Positions 9,302 to 17,283 are shown, numbered from the stretch's first letter. The stretch: 50,510 nt of DNA from an uncultured Eubacteriales bacterium (GCA_934486895.1 CAKSQZ010000012.1:1-50510); one strand, 5' to 3'. The notes: generated from the sequence alone by a model not told the origin. Program-made: numbers and translations.

Positions 9302-10311
9302 AACTCAAACACCGCTTTCACAAAGCCCGCAGGTCTGCGGCGGGCATCGTCAAGCGCTTTTTCGTAATCCTCAAGGCTGAGCTTCTCGGTTATGAACGGC
9401 GTGAGATCGACTATGCCCTCCGCCATTAAATCTGCCGCGCGTTTGTGCATATTCCAGTTGTTGCCTGCACCGACAACATGGAGATTGTTGATATGGATAT
9501 CATCGACACGGATATTCATAACCTTTCCTCTGCCGTAGCCCGCGAGAGCGACCGTGCCGCCCTTTCTCGCGATACGCAGACAGCTTTGAATGCAGCTTTC
9601 GATACCTGTGCAATCGACTATTACATCGGTGCCGTTCGGATGGATCTTCTTCATCTCGGCCTCAAGATCGGTTTCGCTTGAAGCGATAACATAATCTGCT
9701 CCGAGTCGGCGGGCAATATCGAGCCGCCTTGATGTCGATGCGCAGACAACGATCTTTCTCATACCCATTGCTTTAGCGCAGGCAAGCACGCACAGTCCTA
9801 TTGAGCCTGCACCCATTATAAGAAGTGTGTCGCCGAACTGTGCAGCGGCTTTTTTGAGAGTTCCGAGCGCAACTCCGAGCGGCTCACACAGCGCCGCATT
9901 TTCAAATGGAAGATCATCGGCTATCTCATAAAGTCCGTATACCGGAACGCAGACATACTCGGCGTAAGCGCCGTCCCGCTTGAATCCGATCTCCTCAAAA
10001 TCATTACAATAGCGCCAATTTCCGCTTCGGCAGGCGTCGCATTTCAGGCACACGACATCGTTGCTTCCGATGACGCGCTTACCGATCCAGCCGCTGTCGC
10101 TGTCCGACCCGACCGCTGTTACAACGCCGCTCCATTCATGACCCGGTGTGAGCGGATAGTTGGCGGGAATATTGCCGTCTACCACCTCGAGGTCGGTCGC
10201 GCAGACTGCCGCCGCGTGTACCTTCACCAGTGCAAAACCGGGATCGGGCACAGGGATCGGTTTATCTGTCAGCCTGACTTCGCCGGGACTTTCGATCACA
10301 ACTGCTTTCAT
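9298..10311 (-). CDS. Zinc-dependent alcohol/polyol dehydrogenase (MDR family)
   Basis: Medium-chain dehydrogenase of the sorbitol/threonine dehydrogenase type. Catalytic zinc ligands are C37 and H58-E59 (GHEWSG). The structural zinc cysteines C88, C91, C94 and C102 are all present. GAGSIG near residue 165 starts the NAD(P) Rossmann fold. The likely reaction is oxidation of a secondary alcohol on a sugar, polyol or sugar acid to a keto group. It is first in the operon after the regulator (16-base gap) and overlaps the kinase start by 4 bases, which suggests that its product, or the next one, is the kinase substrate. The true substrate is not readable from sequence. Confidence 0.85.
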   Translation of the reverse strand: MKAVVIESPGEVRLTDKPIPVPDPGFALVKVHAAAVCATDLEVVDGNIPANYPLTPGHEWSGVVTAVGSDSDSGWIGKRVIGSNDVVCLKCDACRSGNWRYCNDFEEIGFKRDGAYAEYVCVPVYGLYEIADDLPFENAALCEPLGVALGTLKKAAAQFGDTLLIMGAGSIGLCVLACAKAMGMRKIVVCASTSRRLDIARRLGADYVIASSETDLEAEMKKIHPNGTDVIVDCTGIESCIQSCLRIARKGGTVALAGYGRGKVMNIRVDDIHINNLHVVGAGNNWNMHKRAADLMAEGIVDLTPFITEKLSLEDYEKALDDARRRPAGFVKAVFEF

Positions 10312-10327
10312 GCTTTTACTCCTTTTA

Positions 10328-11425
10328 TCAATAAATTTTATCTATCATCTTAGACGCCGATATGAGCGCCGCACCGTAGGCGGCATTTCTGACATCGGTG
10401 AAAGTGAAGCTGAGTTTTTTACTGCTGAAGCTGTATTTTTCGCAAAGCCTTGAGAAATCCTCCAAAAACAGCTCTTTATGATCTATCATATCGCCGCAGA
10501 GTACGACTTTTGAAATATTCATGAGCGTACAGCAGTTTGCAACAGAAAAAGCAAGTCTGTCCGCTGTTTTATAAAAAAGCTCTTTTTCCGACCGGGAGCC
10601 GCTTTTCGCAAGAGCCGCTATTTCATCGAACTTTTTGTTTGCTATATTTTCAAGCCCGGTTTGGGAAGCATAGTCCTCAAGTCTGCCGACTGCTCCGCTG
10701 TCATTCGTGCTGACGGCGAGGTGCGCTATTTCAAGCGAACCGGCGCGATCAAAAATCTTGCCGTCCGCCATCATTGCCATACCGATACCTTTATCGGCTC
10801 GGATAAGAAGCGCGTCCTCAAAGCCGTTTTGCGCGGCATAGGCATACATAAGGCAGTTCGGATCGTGCTCTATAAACGCAGGTGCGCCGAGAGTGTCTGA
10901 CAATATTTTTGCAAGCGGAACATCGCGCCAGCCATCGCATTCGGGAAAACGAAGCGATATGCCGTTTTGCGAATCGACTTCGCCCTGCATTGCAATGCCG
11001 ACGCCGAGAATGTTTTTGCCCTGCGCCGCATTTGCTGTGCGGACTGCAAGCTGTTTTATATCCTCCAAAAACTCCGGATAGCTCACACTGCCGACAGGCT
11101 TGAAAAACGATTTTATGATCTCGTTTTTGAGATTGACAAGCACCGCACGCATACCCGAACGGTTGATATCCATTCCTATGGAGAAATGCTCATTCGGATT
11201 GAGAAAAAGGCCTGTGGGCGTTCTGCCGAGCCCCTGAGCTTCCTTCTTTTCTTCGAGGACATACCCGTCGTCTATTAAAATAGAAGTTATTTTGGATATC
11301 GCTCCCCAGCTCATATTGCTGATTGCCTCGAGCTGACGGCGTGTCAGTCCTTCGTTTTCTCGGATCAAATGCAGTATATGAGCGGCGTTGACCTGCTTCA
11401 TTTTCTGCTGATCTATATAATTCAC
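10328..11425 (-). CDS. ROK-family transcriptional regulator (XylR/NagC-like) without the zinc motif
   Basis: A sugar-responsive repressor candidate for the downstream operon. Residues 1-65 form a winged helix-turn-helix (TRRQLEAISNMSWGAISKITSILIDDGYV is typical of ROK repressors), followed by the ROK actin-like fold with GMDINRSGM and EHDPNC. The canonical Cys-rich zinc segment (CxCGxxGC) should follow ExGH, but here the stretch reads EIAHLAVSTNDSGAVGRLEDYAS with no cysteine. The start is GTG, with a strong GGGAGGAAAA site 9 bases upstream; the first internal ATG, eight codons later, lacks a ribosome site. The inverted-repeat promoter region immediately upstream is the natural operator, implying autoregulation. 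Confidence 0.85.
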   Translation of the reverse strand: MNYIDQQKMKQVNAAHILHLIRENEGLTRRQLEAISNMSWGAISKITSILIDDGYVLEEKKEAQGLGRTPTGLFLNPNEHFSIGMDINRSGMRAVLVNLKNEIIKSFFKPVGSVSYPEFLEDIKQLAVRTANAAQGKNILGVGIAMQGEVDSQNGISLRFPECDGWRDVPLAKILSDTLGAPAFIEHDPNCLMYAYAAQNGFEDALLIRADKGIGMAMMADGKIFDRAGSLEIAHLAVSTNDSGAVGRLEDYASQTGLENIANKKFDEIAALAKSGSRSEKELFYKTADRLAFSVANCCTLMNISKVVLCGDMIDHKELFLEDFSRLCEKYSFSSKKLSFTFTDVRNAAYGAALISASKMIDKIY

Positions 11426-11449
11426 TGAGGTTTTCCTCCCTCTTTCTCA

Positions 11450-11500
11450 TTTTGCTATTGACAATTATAACACCCCGTGATAAAATTGTCAATAGCAAAA
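11450..11500. promoter_or_regulatory. Symmetric divergent promoter/operator, perfect 17-bp inverted repeat
   Basis: TTTTGCTATTGACAATT (11450-11466) recurs as its exact reverse complement at 11484-11500 across a 17-bp spacer. Each arm supplies a TTGACA -35 box. On the plus strand TTGACA (11458-11463) is 17 bp from TAAAAT (11481-11486), towards the metallohydrolase. On the minus strand TTGACA (11487-11492) is 17 bp from TATAAT (11464-11469), towards the ROK gene. The promoters overlap almost fully, so polymerases should exclude each other, and a dimeric ROK protein binding the arms would block both. Confidence 0.85.
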
Positions 11501-11528
11501 CAAATATTTTTTTGAAAAGGTGATAAAA

Positions 11529-12347
11529 ATGACAAAAAACGATATTTTAAAGACAAAGCTAGGCGACGGTCAGGTTGCTCTTTTTTATCTCGGACAAGAG
11601 GGTTTTCTTATTAAATATAATGATAAATACATTATAACCGACGCATATCTTTCTGATTATGTGGATCGCAACTGCTGTTCGGAAAATGTTACATGGAAGC
11701 GACTCTACCCTGCTCCGATCGATCCTAAAGAACTCGACTTTGTAGATTATGTTTTCTGCTCGCACGGTCATTACGATCATGCCGATCCCGACACGCTTTC
11801 GGCTGTCGCTTCGGTGAACGGCAAAGCAAAATACATAGTTCCCGCGCCGATCGCAAAGCAGGTCGCTTCCTACGGTGTGCCAGAGTGCGACATTATCGCG
11901 GCGAGAGACGGAGATGTCATCAAGCTCGGCGAAATCAGCGCGAAAGTGATTCCCTCCGCGCACGAACAGATAAACTATGATGAAAACGGTGACTGCTGTG
12001 AGGTCGGCTATCGTTTACAGCTTGGTGATATTTCGCTGTATCACGCAGGCGACTGCTGTATTTACGACGGGCTTTCGGAACAGATCGGACACGCAGACAT
12101 TGCTCTGCTCCCCGTCAACGGCAGAGACTACTATCGTCTGAATGTCTGCGACATTGTAGGAAATATGGATTCGAGAGAAGCTGTTATTCTCGCGGAGAGT
12201 ATCGGCGCTCAGCTTCTTGTGCCACTGCATTTCGATCTTTACGACTGCAATCGGATCAGTGCCGCTCAGTTCACCGAGTATGCGTTTGATTCAAATGTGG
12301 GATTTCACATCTTCAAGCCCGGCGAAAGATATATCTTTGCGAAATAA
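11529..12347 (+). CDS. UlaG-like metallo-beta-lactamase-fold hydrolase
   Basis: Cytoplasmic metallohydrolase resembling L-ascorbate-6-phosphate lactonase (UlaG). The metal motif S-H79-G-H81-Y-D83-H84 is intact. A later SAHE, the HAGD segment (YHAGDCCIYDG) and PLHFD supply the remaining ligands. No signal peptide is present. I chose the ATG after GAAAAGGTGAT rather than the GTG three codons upstream, which overlaps that ribosome site. It is transcribed divergently from the ROK-controlled sugar operon through a shared palindromic promoter. A lactone or phosphodiester intermediate of the same pathway is therefore a reasonable but unproven substrate. Many proteins of this fold are uncharacterised, so the name is by likeness. 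Confidence 0.75.
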   Translation: MTKNDILKTKLGDGQVALFYLGQEGFLIKYNDKYIITDAYLSDYVDRNCCSENVTWKRLYPAPIDPKELDFVDYVFCSHGHYDHADPDTLSAVASVNGKAKYIVPAPIAKQVASYGVPECDIIAARDGDVIKLGEISAKVIPSAHEQINYDENGDCCEVGYRLQLGDISLYHAGDCCIYDGLSEQIGHADIALLPVNGRDYYRLNVCDIVGNMDSREAVILAESIGAQLLVPLHFDLYDCNRISAAQFTEYAFDSNVGFHIFKPGERYIFAK

Positions 12348-12353
12348 AGCACA

Positions 12354-12392
12354 AAAGACCGCTGCCAAATTAAAAGGCAGCGGTCTTTTTTT
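12354..12392. terminator. Bidirectional terminator between metallohydrolase and queA
   Basis: AAAGACCGCTGCC and GGCAGCGGTCTTT form a 13-bp stem around a 9-base loop, with a T tract on the plus side and an A tract that serves the minus side. It ends both convergent genes. Confidence 0.9.
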
Positions 12393-12397
12393 GATAA

Positions 12398-13417
12398 CTA
12401 CTTTATGAGCATTGCATCGCCGAAGCTGAAAAATCTGTATTCTTTTTCAACAGCGATATTATATGCATTCAGCACATTTTCTCTGCCTGCAAGTGCGCTC
12501 ACAAGCATTATCAGTGTGCTTTCCGGAAGATGAAAGTTTGTGATCAGCGCGTCAAGGCATTTAAACTCATAGCCGGGATAAATAAATATCGAGGTATCTC
12601 CCTCACACTCGCGGATACCTCCGGTTGATGCGACAGTCTCGACAGTGCGGCACGATGTTGTGCCGACGCAGATAACTCTGCCTCCGCGAGCCTTTGTTCT
12701 TTTTATCAACTCAGCGGTCTCTTTCGGCATACGGTAATGCTCGGTGTGCATTTTATGATCTTCGATCTTATCCTCTTTAACGGGGCGGAATGTGCCTATT
12801 CCGACATGCAGCGTCACATAACCGATATCGATACCTTTTTCGTTTATTCTCTTGAGCAGTTCCTTTGTGAAATGCAGGCCTGCGGTAGGAGCCGCCGCCG
12901 AGCCTTCATATTTTGCATAGATGGTTTGATATCTTGATGAATCCTTCAGCTCTTCGTGAATATAATGTGGCAGGGGGGTGTGGCCGATACGGTCGAGCAC
13001 TTCATAAAAACTGCCTGTGTAATCAAATTTGATAACGCGGTCGCCGTTGTCGAGGACTTTCTCAACAACGCCGCTCATCTCCCCCGAAAAATTAAATTCA
13101 TGTCCTTCCCTTGCCTTTTTACCCGGTCCGGCTAAAGCCTCCCATCTGCCGTTTGATAAATCCTTAAGCAGAAGAAACTCGACTTTCGCTCCCGTGTCGC
13201 GGCGTGTTCCGTATATTCTTGCAGGAATAACCTTTGTGTCGTTGAGAATAAGGCAATCGCCGCTATGTAAATATTCGATAATGTCATAAAATCTGCGATG
13301 TTCGATTGCTCCCGTCTCTTTTGAAAGCACCAAAAGCCTTGAGTTTTCGCGCTTTTCGGCAGGGTGCTGCGCTATCAGGCTATCGGGCAGATAAAAATTA
13401 AAATCACTTTTATTCAT
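12398..13417 (-). CDS. queA: S-adenosylmethionine:tRNA ribosyltransferase-isomerase
   Basis: QueA transfers the ribosyl part of SAM to 7-aminomethyl-7-deazaguanine in tRNA to make epoxyqueuosine, a late step of queuosine synthesis. The sequence is typical from the start (FNFYLPDSLIAQHPAEKRENSRLLVL) through PAPTAGLHFT-type motifs (SAAAPTAGLHFTKELL), HVGIGTFRPV, GTTSCRTVE and LITNFHLPESTLIMLVSA. Length (339) is normal. The start ATG follows GAAGGG. It stands alone here, without tgt or queG next to it, and is divergent from the lysine-riboswitch operon, whose -35 box lies at its first codon. Confidence 0.97.
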   Translation of the reverse strand: MNKSDFNFYLPDSLIAQHPAEKRENSRLLVLSKETGAIEHRRFYDIIEYLHSGDCLILNDTKVIPARIYGTRRDTGAKVEFLLLKDLSNGRWEALAGPGKKAREGHEFNFSGEMSGVVEKVLDNGDRVIKFDYTGSFYEVLDRIGHTPLPHYIHEELKDSSRYQTIYAKYEGSAAAPTAGLHFTKELLKRINEKGIDIGYVTLHVGIGTFRPVKEDKIEDHKMHTEHYRMPKETAELIKRTKARGGRVICVGTTSCRTVETVASTGGIRECEGDTSIFIYPGYEFKCLDALITNFHLPESTLIMLVSALAGRENVLNAYNIAVEKEYRFFSFGDAMLIK

Positions 13418-13418
13418 G

Positions 13419-13447
13419 TTGACAATCCCTTCGTTTTGTGCTAAAAT
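13419..13447 (+). promoter_or_regulatory. Sigma-A promoter of the lysine operon
   Basis: TTGACA and TAAAAT are separated by exactly 17 bp. The -35 hexamer abuts the queA start codon on the other strand, so the two transcription units share very little intergenic DNA. Confidence 0.8.
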
Positions 13448-13470
13448 ATCATTTGAAAGTTAATAATAAT

Positions 13471-13641
13471 GATAGAGGCGCGGCAAGATAACTACCGTAT
13501 GCACAGATCACAGACATGATCGTATGATGTTTATGGGAAAGGCGAAGCCGCCGAAAGGCAGGGCTGTATGTCTGCGTTCTGTTTTGGGTGTTCGGAAAAT
13601 ATCCGTGCGACTGTCATCAAGTTATTGATGGAGTGCTATCA
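13471..13641 (+). ncRNA. Lysine riboswitch (L box)
   Basis: The segment carries the L-box landmarks in order: the GATAGAGGCGCG start, GGCGAAGCCGCCGAAAGG in the middle, and the conserved ACTGTCATC..GATGGAGTGCTATC end. GATAG at the start can pair with CTATC at the end to close P1. The expression platform follows at once. The aptamer directly precedes asd-dapA-dapB, the expected regulon. Lysine binding should favour the terminator and lower diaminopimelate/lysine synthesis. Confidence 0.92.
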
Positions 13642-13698
13642 CAATATATTTATTATATTGTAAAGATAGCCGGTAATCAACCGGTTTTTTAATTTTTT
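13635..13698 (+). terminator. Riboswitch expression platform: antiterminator and terminator
   Basis: GCTATCACAATATA (13635-13648) can pair with TATATTGT..GATAGC up to 13670, using the same CTATC that closes P1. Alternatively CCGGT (13670-13674) and ACCGG (13680-13684) form a short hairpin followed by TTTTTTAATTTTTT. The two structures share the GATAGC segment and so compete, which is the classic attenuation layout. The terminator stem is only 5 bp. Confidence 0.8.
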
Positions 13699-13728
13699 AG
13701 GAATTTTATTTGAACGAAGGAGTTTGTT

Positions 13729-14820
13729 ATGAAAAAATACAATGTAGGCATAATCGGTGCTACTGGTATGGTCGGTCAGAGATTTGCTACTCTGCTTGAG
13801 GATCATCCGTGGTTTAACGTCAAAGTCCTTGCGGCATCCCCCCGCTCTAAAGGCAAGACTTATAAAGAGGCTGTCAGCGCCCGCTGGGCTATGAAAAAGC
13901 CCATCCCGAAGGCTATGGAAGACATGGTGCTGCTTGACGCTACCGCCGATATTAAAGAAATCGCAGCTGCTGTTGACTTTGTTTTCTGTGCGGTTGACAT
14001 GAAGAAAGATGAAATAAAGGCTCTTGAAGAGGCTTATGCCAAGGCTGAATGCCCTGTTGTATCAAACAACTCGGCTAACCGCTTCACTCCCGACGTTCCG
14101 ATGATAGTGCCCGAACTCAACCACGATCACACAAAGATCATCGAGGCTCAGAGAAAGCGTCTCGGCACAAAGCGCGGTTTTATATCGGTCAAGTCGAACT
14201 GCTCTTTGCAGTCTTATGTTCCGGCTCTTTATCCGCTCGACAAGGCAGGCTACACCGTTAAAGATGTTTTGGTCTGCACATATCAGGCGATCTCCGGCGC
14301 AGGCAAGACTTTTGAGACATGGCCTGAGATGATCGACAATGTTATCCCTTATATCGGCGGCGAAGAGGAGAAATCCGAAAAAGAACCGCTCAAGCTTTGG
14401 GGTAAGGTCGAGGGCGATGAGATCGTGCCTGCAACCGCTCCGAATTTCACGGCTCAGTGCATTCGTGTTCCTGTGTCGGACGGTCATTTGGGTGCTGTCT
14501 TTGTGAGATTTGAAGAAGGTAAAAAGCCCACCAAGGAAGAAGCTATCAGGATCTGGCGTGAATACTCTTCTCTGCCGCAAAAGCTTGAACTTCCGAGCGC
14601 TCCGAAGCATTTCCTTTATTACTATGACGAGGACAATATGCCTCAGATCAAAATCAACCGCGAAAACGAAAACGGCATGGCTGTTTCTGTCGGCAGACTC
14701 AGAGAGGACACTCAGTTTGATTATAAATTTGTCTGCCTTTCACACAACACACTGAGAGGTGCGGCGGGCGGCGCTGTTCTGATGGCCGAGCTGCTTTGCG
14801 CTCAGGGATATATGGACTGA
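13729..14820 (+). CDS. asd: Aspartate-semialdehyde dehydrogenase (archaeal/fungal-type)
   Basis: Reduces aspartyl phosphate to aspartate semialdehyde with NADPH, a common step to lysine, diaminopimelate, threonine and methionine. The N-terminal Rossmann motif is GIIGATGMVGQRF. The catalytic cysteine is C158 in VKSNCSLQ, and SDGHLGAVFVRF provides the active-site His region. SGAGKTFETWPEM and the overall pattern fit the subclass first known from archaea and fungi rather than the E. coli type. The ribosome site is GAAGGAG. It is the first gene of the riboswitch-controlled operon, with dapA 39 bases downstream. Length is typical (363). Confidence 0.95.
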   Translation: MKKYNVGIIGATGMVGQRFATLLEDHPWFNVKVLAASPRSKGKTYKEAVSARWAMKKPIPKAMEDMVLLDATADIKEIAAAVDFVFCAVDMKKDEIKALEEAYAKAECPVVSNNSANRFTPDVPMIVPELNHDHTKIIEAQRKRLGTKRGFISVKSNCSLQSYVPALYPLDKAGYTVKDVLVCTYQAISGAGKTFETWPEMIDNVIPYIGGEEEKSEKEPLKLWGKVEGDEIVPATAPNFTAQCIRVPVSDGHLGAVFVRFEEGKKPTKEEAIRIWREYSSLPQKLELPSAPKHFLYYYDEDNMPQIKINRENENGMAVSVGRLREDTQFDYKFVCLSHNTLRGAAGGAVLMAELLCAQGYMD

Positions 14821-14859
14821 TAAACACACTAATACTTTTTTCAGAAAACGGTGATAATT

Positions 14860-15750
14860 ATGAAAAAAACTATATTCACCGGTGCCGGAGTTGCGCTTGT
14901 GACACCGATGAACGATGACGGATCAATAAATTATGATCTGCTCGGCCGGCTCATCGATTTCCAGATAGAAAACGGCACCGACGCTATTATTTCCTGCGGA
15001 ACCACCGGAGAATCGGCTACTATGACAAGCGAGGAACATATGGAAGTCCTTGAGTACACTGTTAAAAAGGTCGCTCACAGGATTCCTGTTATCGCAGGCA
15101 CCGGCAGCAATGAGACCGCTGTTGCGGCAAAGCTCTCCGAGCACGCCGAAAAGTGCGGCGCTGACGCTCTGCTGATGGTCACTCCCTACTACAACAAGAC
15201 ATCTCAGCACGGTCTTGTCGCACATTTCAACTATGTTGCCGACCGTGTTAATATCCCGATAATCACCTATAATGTTCCCTCGCGCACAGGCTGCTGCATT
15301 AAGCCGGAAACATATCTTGAGCTTTCAAAGCACCCGAATATCGTTGCGACAAAGGAAGCGAGCGGCGATATTTCGGCTGTTGCAAAAATTCGTCAGCTCT
15401 GCGGCGACGAGCTCGATATTTATTCCGGAAACGACGATCAGATCGTGCCGGTCATGTCGCTCGGCGGTAAAGGTGTTATCTCGGTTTTATCGAACATTCT
15501 GCCGAAGACCGCGCATGATATTGCCGCGGAGTACTTAAAAGGCAATGTTGAAAAAAGCCTTGAACTTCAGATCGAATATCTTGAGATTATCAATGCTCTG
15601 TTTATGGATGTTAATCCGATACCCGTTAAGCAGGCAATGATACTTATGGGTATTCCTGTGGGCAAATGCAGACTTCCGCTTTGCGATATGCTGCCCGAGC
15701 AAACGGAAAAACTCAAAAAAATAATGTCAAAATACTCCCTTGTGAAATAA
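14860..15750 (+). CDS. dapA: 4-hydroxy-tetrahydrodipicolinate synthase
   Basis: Condenses pyruvate with aspartate semialdehyde, the first committed step of lysine/diaminopimelate synthesis. A TIM-barrel aldolase with GTTGES (substrate carboxylate site), Tyr in IITYNVPSRTG (about Y137), the Schiff-base Lys in NIVATKEASGD (about K165) and the NDDQ segment (SGNDDQIVPVMSLGG). I start it at the ATG nine bases after an in-frame GTG, because GGTGAT before the ATG then serves as the ribosome site. At 296 residues it is normal length. It lies in a tight operon with asd and dapB. Confidence 0.96.
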   Translation: MKKTIFTGAGVALVTPMNDDGSINYDLLGRLIDFQIENGTDAIISCGTTGESATMTSEEHMEVLEYTVKKVAHRIPVIAGTGSNETAVAAKLSEHAEKCGADALLMVTPYYNKTSQHGLVAHFNYVADRVNIPIITYNVPSRTGCCIKPETYLELSKHPNIVATKEASGDISAVAKIRQLCGDELDIYSGNDDQIVPVMSLGGKGVISVLSNILPKTAHDIAAEYLKGNVEKSLELQIEYLEIINALFMDVNPIPVKQAMILMGIPVGKCRLPLCDMLPEQTEKLKKIMSKYSLVK

Positions 15751-15774
15751 TATATACCGAAAGGATTTAAGGAT

Positions 15775-16530
15775 TTGGAAAAGATATTGCTGATCGGTGC
15801 AGGCGGTAAAATGGGAAGAGTCATTGCAGACTGCGTCAGCGAGCGGCATGATTGTGAGATTGTCGCCGGTGTTGACAAGGTTAAAACAGAAGCTCGGTTT
15901 CCTGTTTATGAAAATATCGACGATGTTGGGGCAAGCCCCGATGTTATAATTGATTTTTCGCATCCGAGCGCACTTTGCGATATTCTCGGATATGCTGAAA
16001 AACACGGTATTCCCGTTGTTCTGGCGACCACGGGATACGGTAAAGAAGATATTGATATGATAAACGCCGCCTCTAAGAAGATACCTGTGTTTTTCACATA
16101 CAATATGTCGATCGGTGTAAATCTGCTCGCCGAGCTTGCAAAGACGGCGGCGGCAGTTCTCTCCCCCGATTTCGATATTGAAATAGTCGAAGCACATCAC
16201 AATCAAAAGCTCGACGCACCGTCAGGCACTGCGATGATGCTCGGCGACGCTGTCATGAGTGCGACCGACGGCGACTATTATTATGAATTTGACCGCCACT
16301 CAAAGCGCAGAAAGCGTGATAAGCACGAGATCGGTATGCACGCGATCCGCGGAGGCACGATCGTCGGCGAACACGAGATCATTTTTGCGGGAAGAGACGA
16401 GATTATAAAGCTTTCGCACTCGGCTCGTTCGAAAGAGATCTTCGCTGTTGGCGCTGTTAACGCTGCGATGTTTATGTGCGGCAAAAAAGCCGGTCTTTAC
16501 AATATGTCCGACCTTGTATCCTCAAAATAA
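15775..16530 (+). CDS. dapB: 4-hydroxy-tetrahydrodipicolinate reductase
   Basis: NAD(P)H-dependent reduction to tetrahydrodipicolinate. Visible motifs are the dinucleotide loop IGAGGKMGRVI, VLATTGY, the catalytic E-A-HH-N-x-K-x-DAPSGTA block and the C-terminal HxARSKEIFAVGAVNAAMF segment. The start is TTG, placed 4 bases after AAGGA; no ATG fits the conserved N terminus. It is the third gene of the lysine operon, followed after 42 bases by the ACT-domain gene. Confidence 0.95.
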   Translation: MEKILLIGAGGKMGRVIADCVSERHDCEIVAGVDKVKTEARFPVYENIDDVGASPDVIIDFSHPSALCDILGYAEKHGIPVVLATTGYGKEDIDMINAASKKIPVFFTYNMSIGVNLLAELAKTAAAVLSPDFDIEIVEAHHNQKLDAPSGTAMMLGDAVMSATDGDYYYEFDRHSKRRKRDKHEIGMHAIRGGTIVGEHEIIFAGRDEIIKLSHSARSKEIFAVGAVNAAMFMCGKKAGLYNMSDLVSSK

Positions 16531-16572
16531 AGCCGCATTAAATATATCGGCTTCAAAAGGCATGGTGTTTTT

Positions 16573-17019
16573 ATGTTTGACTCCGTGTTTACAAAAGAGG
16601 AAGTGACACTTGTTAATTTAGCGCATATTCCGACAGGTACGGCGTTTTTAGCCGAGCTGTTCTGCGCGCTCGGCAAGTGCGAAATTTCGGTGGATATGAT
16701 AAGCCGTCCGACAAATTATTCTGCCGACGCTCAGCTTGCATTCACTGTTGATGACGATGATCTTTCCGCTGTTTTGGCGGTGCTGGGCAGGCTCAGCGAA
16801 CGGCACAGGGATATGCGGTGTTCGTTCTCTGCGGGCAACTGCAAGATCTCGGTAAAGGACAGCACTATGGCGGATAGGCACTTTGTCTGCGGCAGATTTT
16901 TCGATATGCTGGCAGACGAGGGCGTTGAAGTGCTCACCGTCACTACCGATTTTGATGAGATCTCGATCTTGGTTTCGGGCTGTGAGTTGGAAAAGGCGTT
17001 GCACGCCGCGCGCAGATGA
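16573..17019 (+). CDS. Free tandem-ACT protein, aspartokinase regulatory-subunit-like
   Basis: The 148 residues look like the C-terminal regulatory half of aspartate kinase with no kinase domain. The first ACT unit (about residues 10-75) has VTLVNLAHIPTGTAFLAELFCALGKCEISVDMI. The second (about 85-148) has CKISVKDSTM..FFDMLADEGVEVLTVTTDFDEISILV..LEKALHAAR. That is the usual AK pattern for binding lysine or threonine at the ACT interface. The Bacillus lysC beta subunit has the same content but arises by internal translation; here it is a gene of its own at the end of the lysine operon. It could be a separate allosteric subunit for an aspartokinase elsewhere or a lysine-sensing adaptor. Confidence 0.8.
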   Translation: MFDSVFTKEEVTLVNLAHIPTGTAFLAELFCALGKCEISVDMISRPTNYSADAQLAFTVDDDDLSAVLAVLGRLSERHRDMRCSFSAGNCKISVKDSTMADRHFVCGRFFDMLADEGVEVLTVTTDFDEISILVSGCELEKALHAARR

Positions 17020-17119
17020 TTGCAAGTTAAAGCCGGAAACGATCTGACTTGATGGTTTATTCATCACATTGAACAATTATTTTTCAAGATTTTTATGCAG
17101 TATTTAATTTTTAGTTTCC

Positions 17120-17148
17120 TTGACAATACAGAAAATATATGGTACAAT
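17120..17148 (+). promoter_or_regulatory. Promoter of the cold-shock gene
   Basis: TTGACA and TACAAT with a 17-bp spacer. The resulting transcript would have an untranslated leader of about 130 bases containing the terminator-like hairpin described next. The stretch before it, back to the ACT gene, shows no other feature. Confidence 0.8.
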
Positions 17149-17183
17149 ATTCTACGATGTATTCAGGAAAAATTGCTCTGCTT

Positions 17184-17236
17184 CATATGGGGGCTAAACC
17201 GTTAGCCGGTGTTCCCCCCATATGTTTTTTATTTTT
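17184..17236 (+). terminator. Terminator-like hairpin in the cold-shock leader
   Basis: CATATGGGGG (17184-17193) pairs with CCCCCATATG (17215-17224) and is followed directly by TTTTTTATTTTT. Inside it GGCTAA/TTAGCC can form a smaller hairpin that uses two of the outer G residues. It lies between promoter and gene, so it acts on this gene's own leader and suggests attenuation. Confidence 0.7.
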
Positions 17237-17283
17237 ATGGACGCAAAAATTTATGGATGCAAATAACTAACAGGAGGCATATT

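Noticed and set aside
14062..14610. Minus-strand open frame inside asd
   Set aside because: Shadow of a well-supported gene, with no family likeness and no ribosome site.
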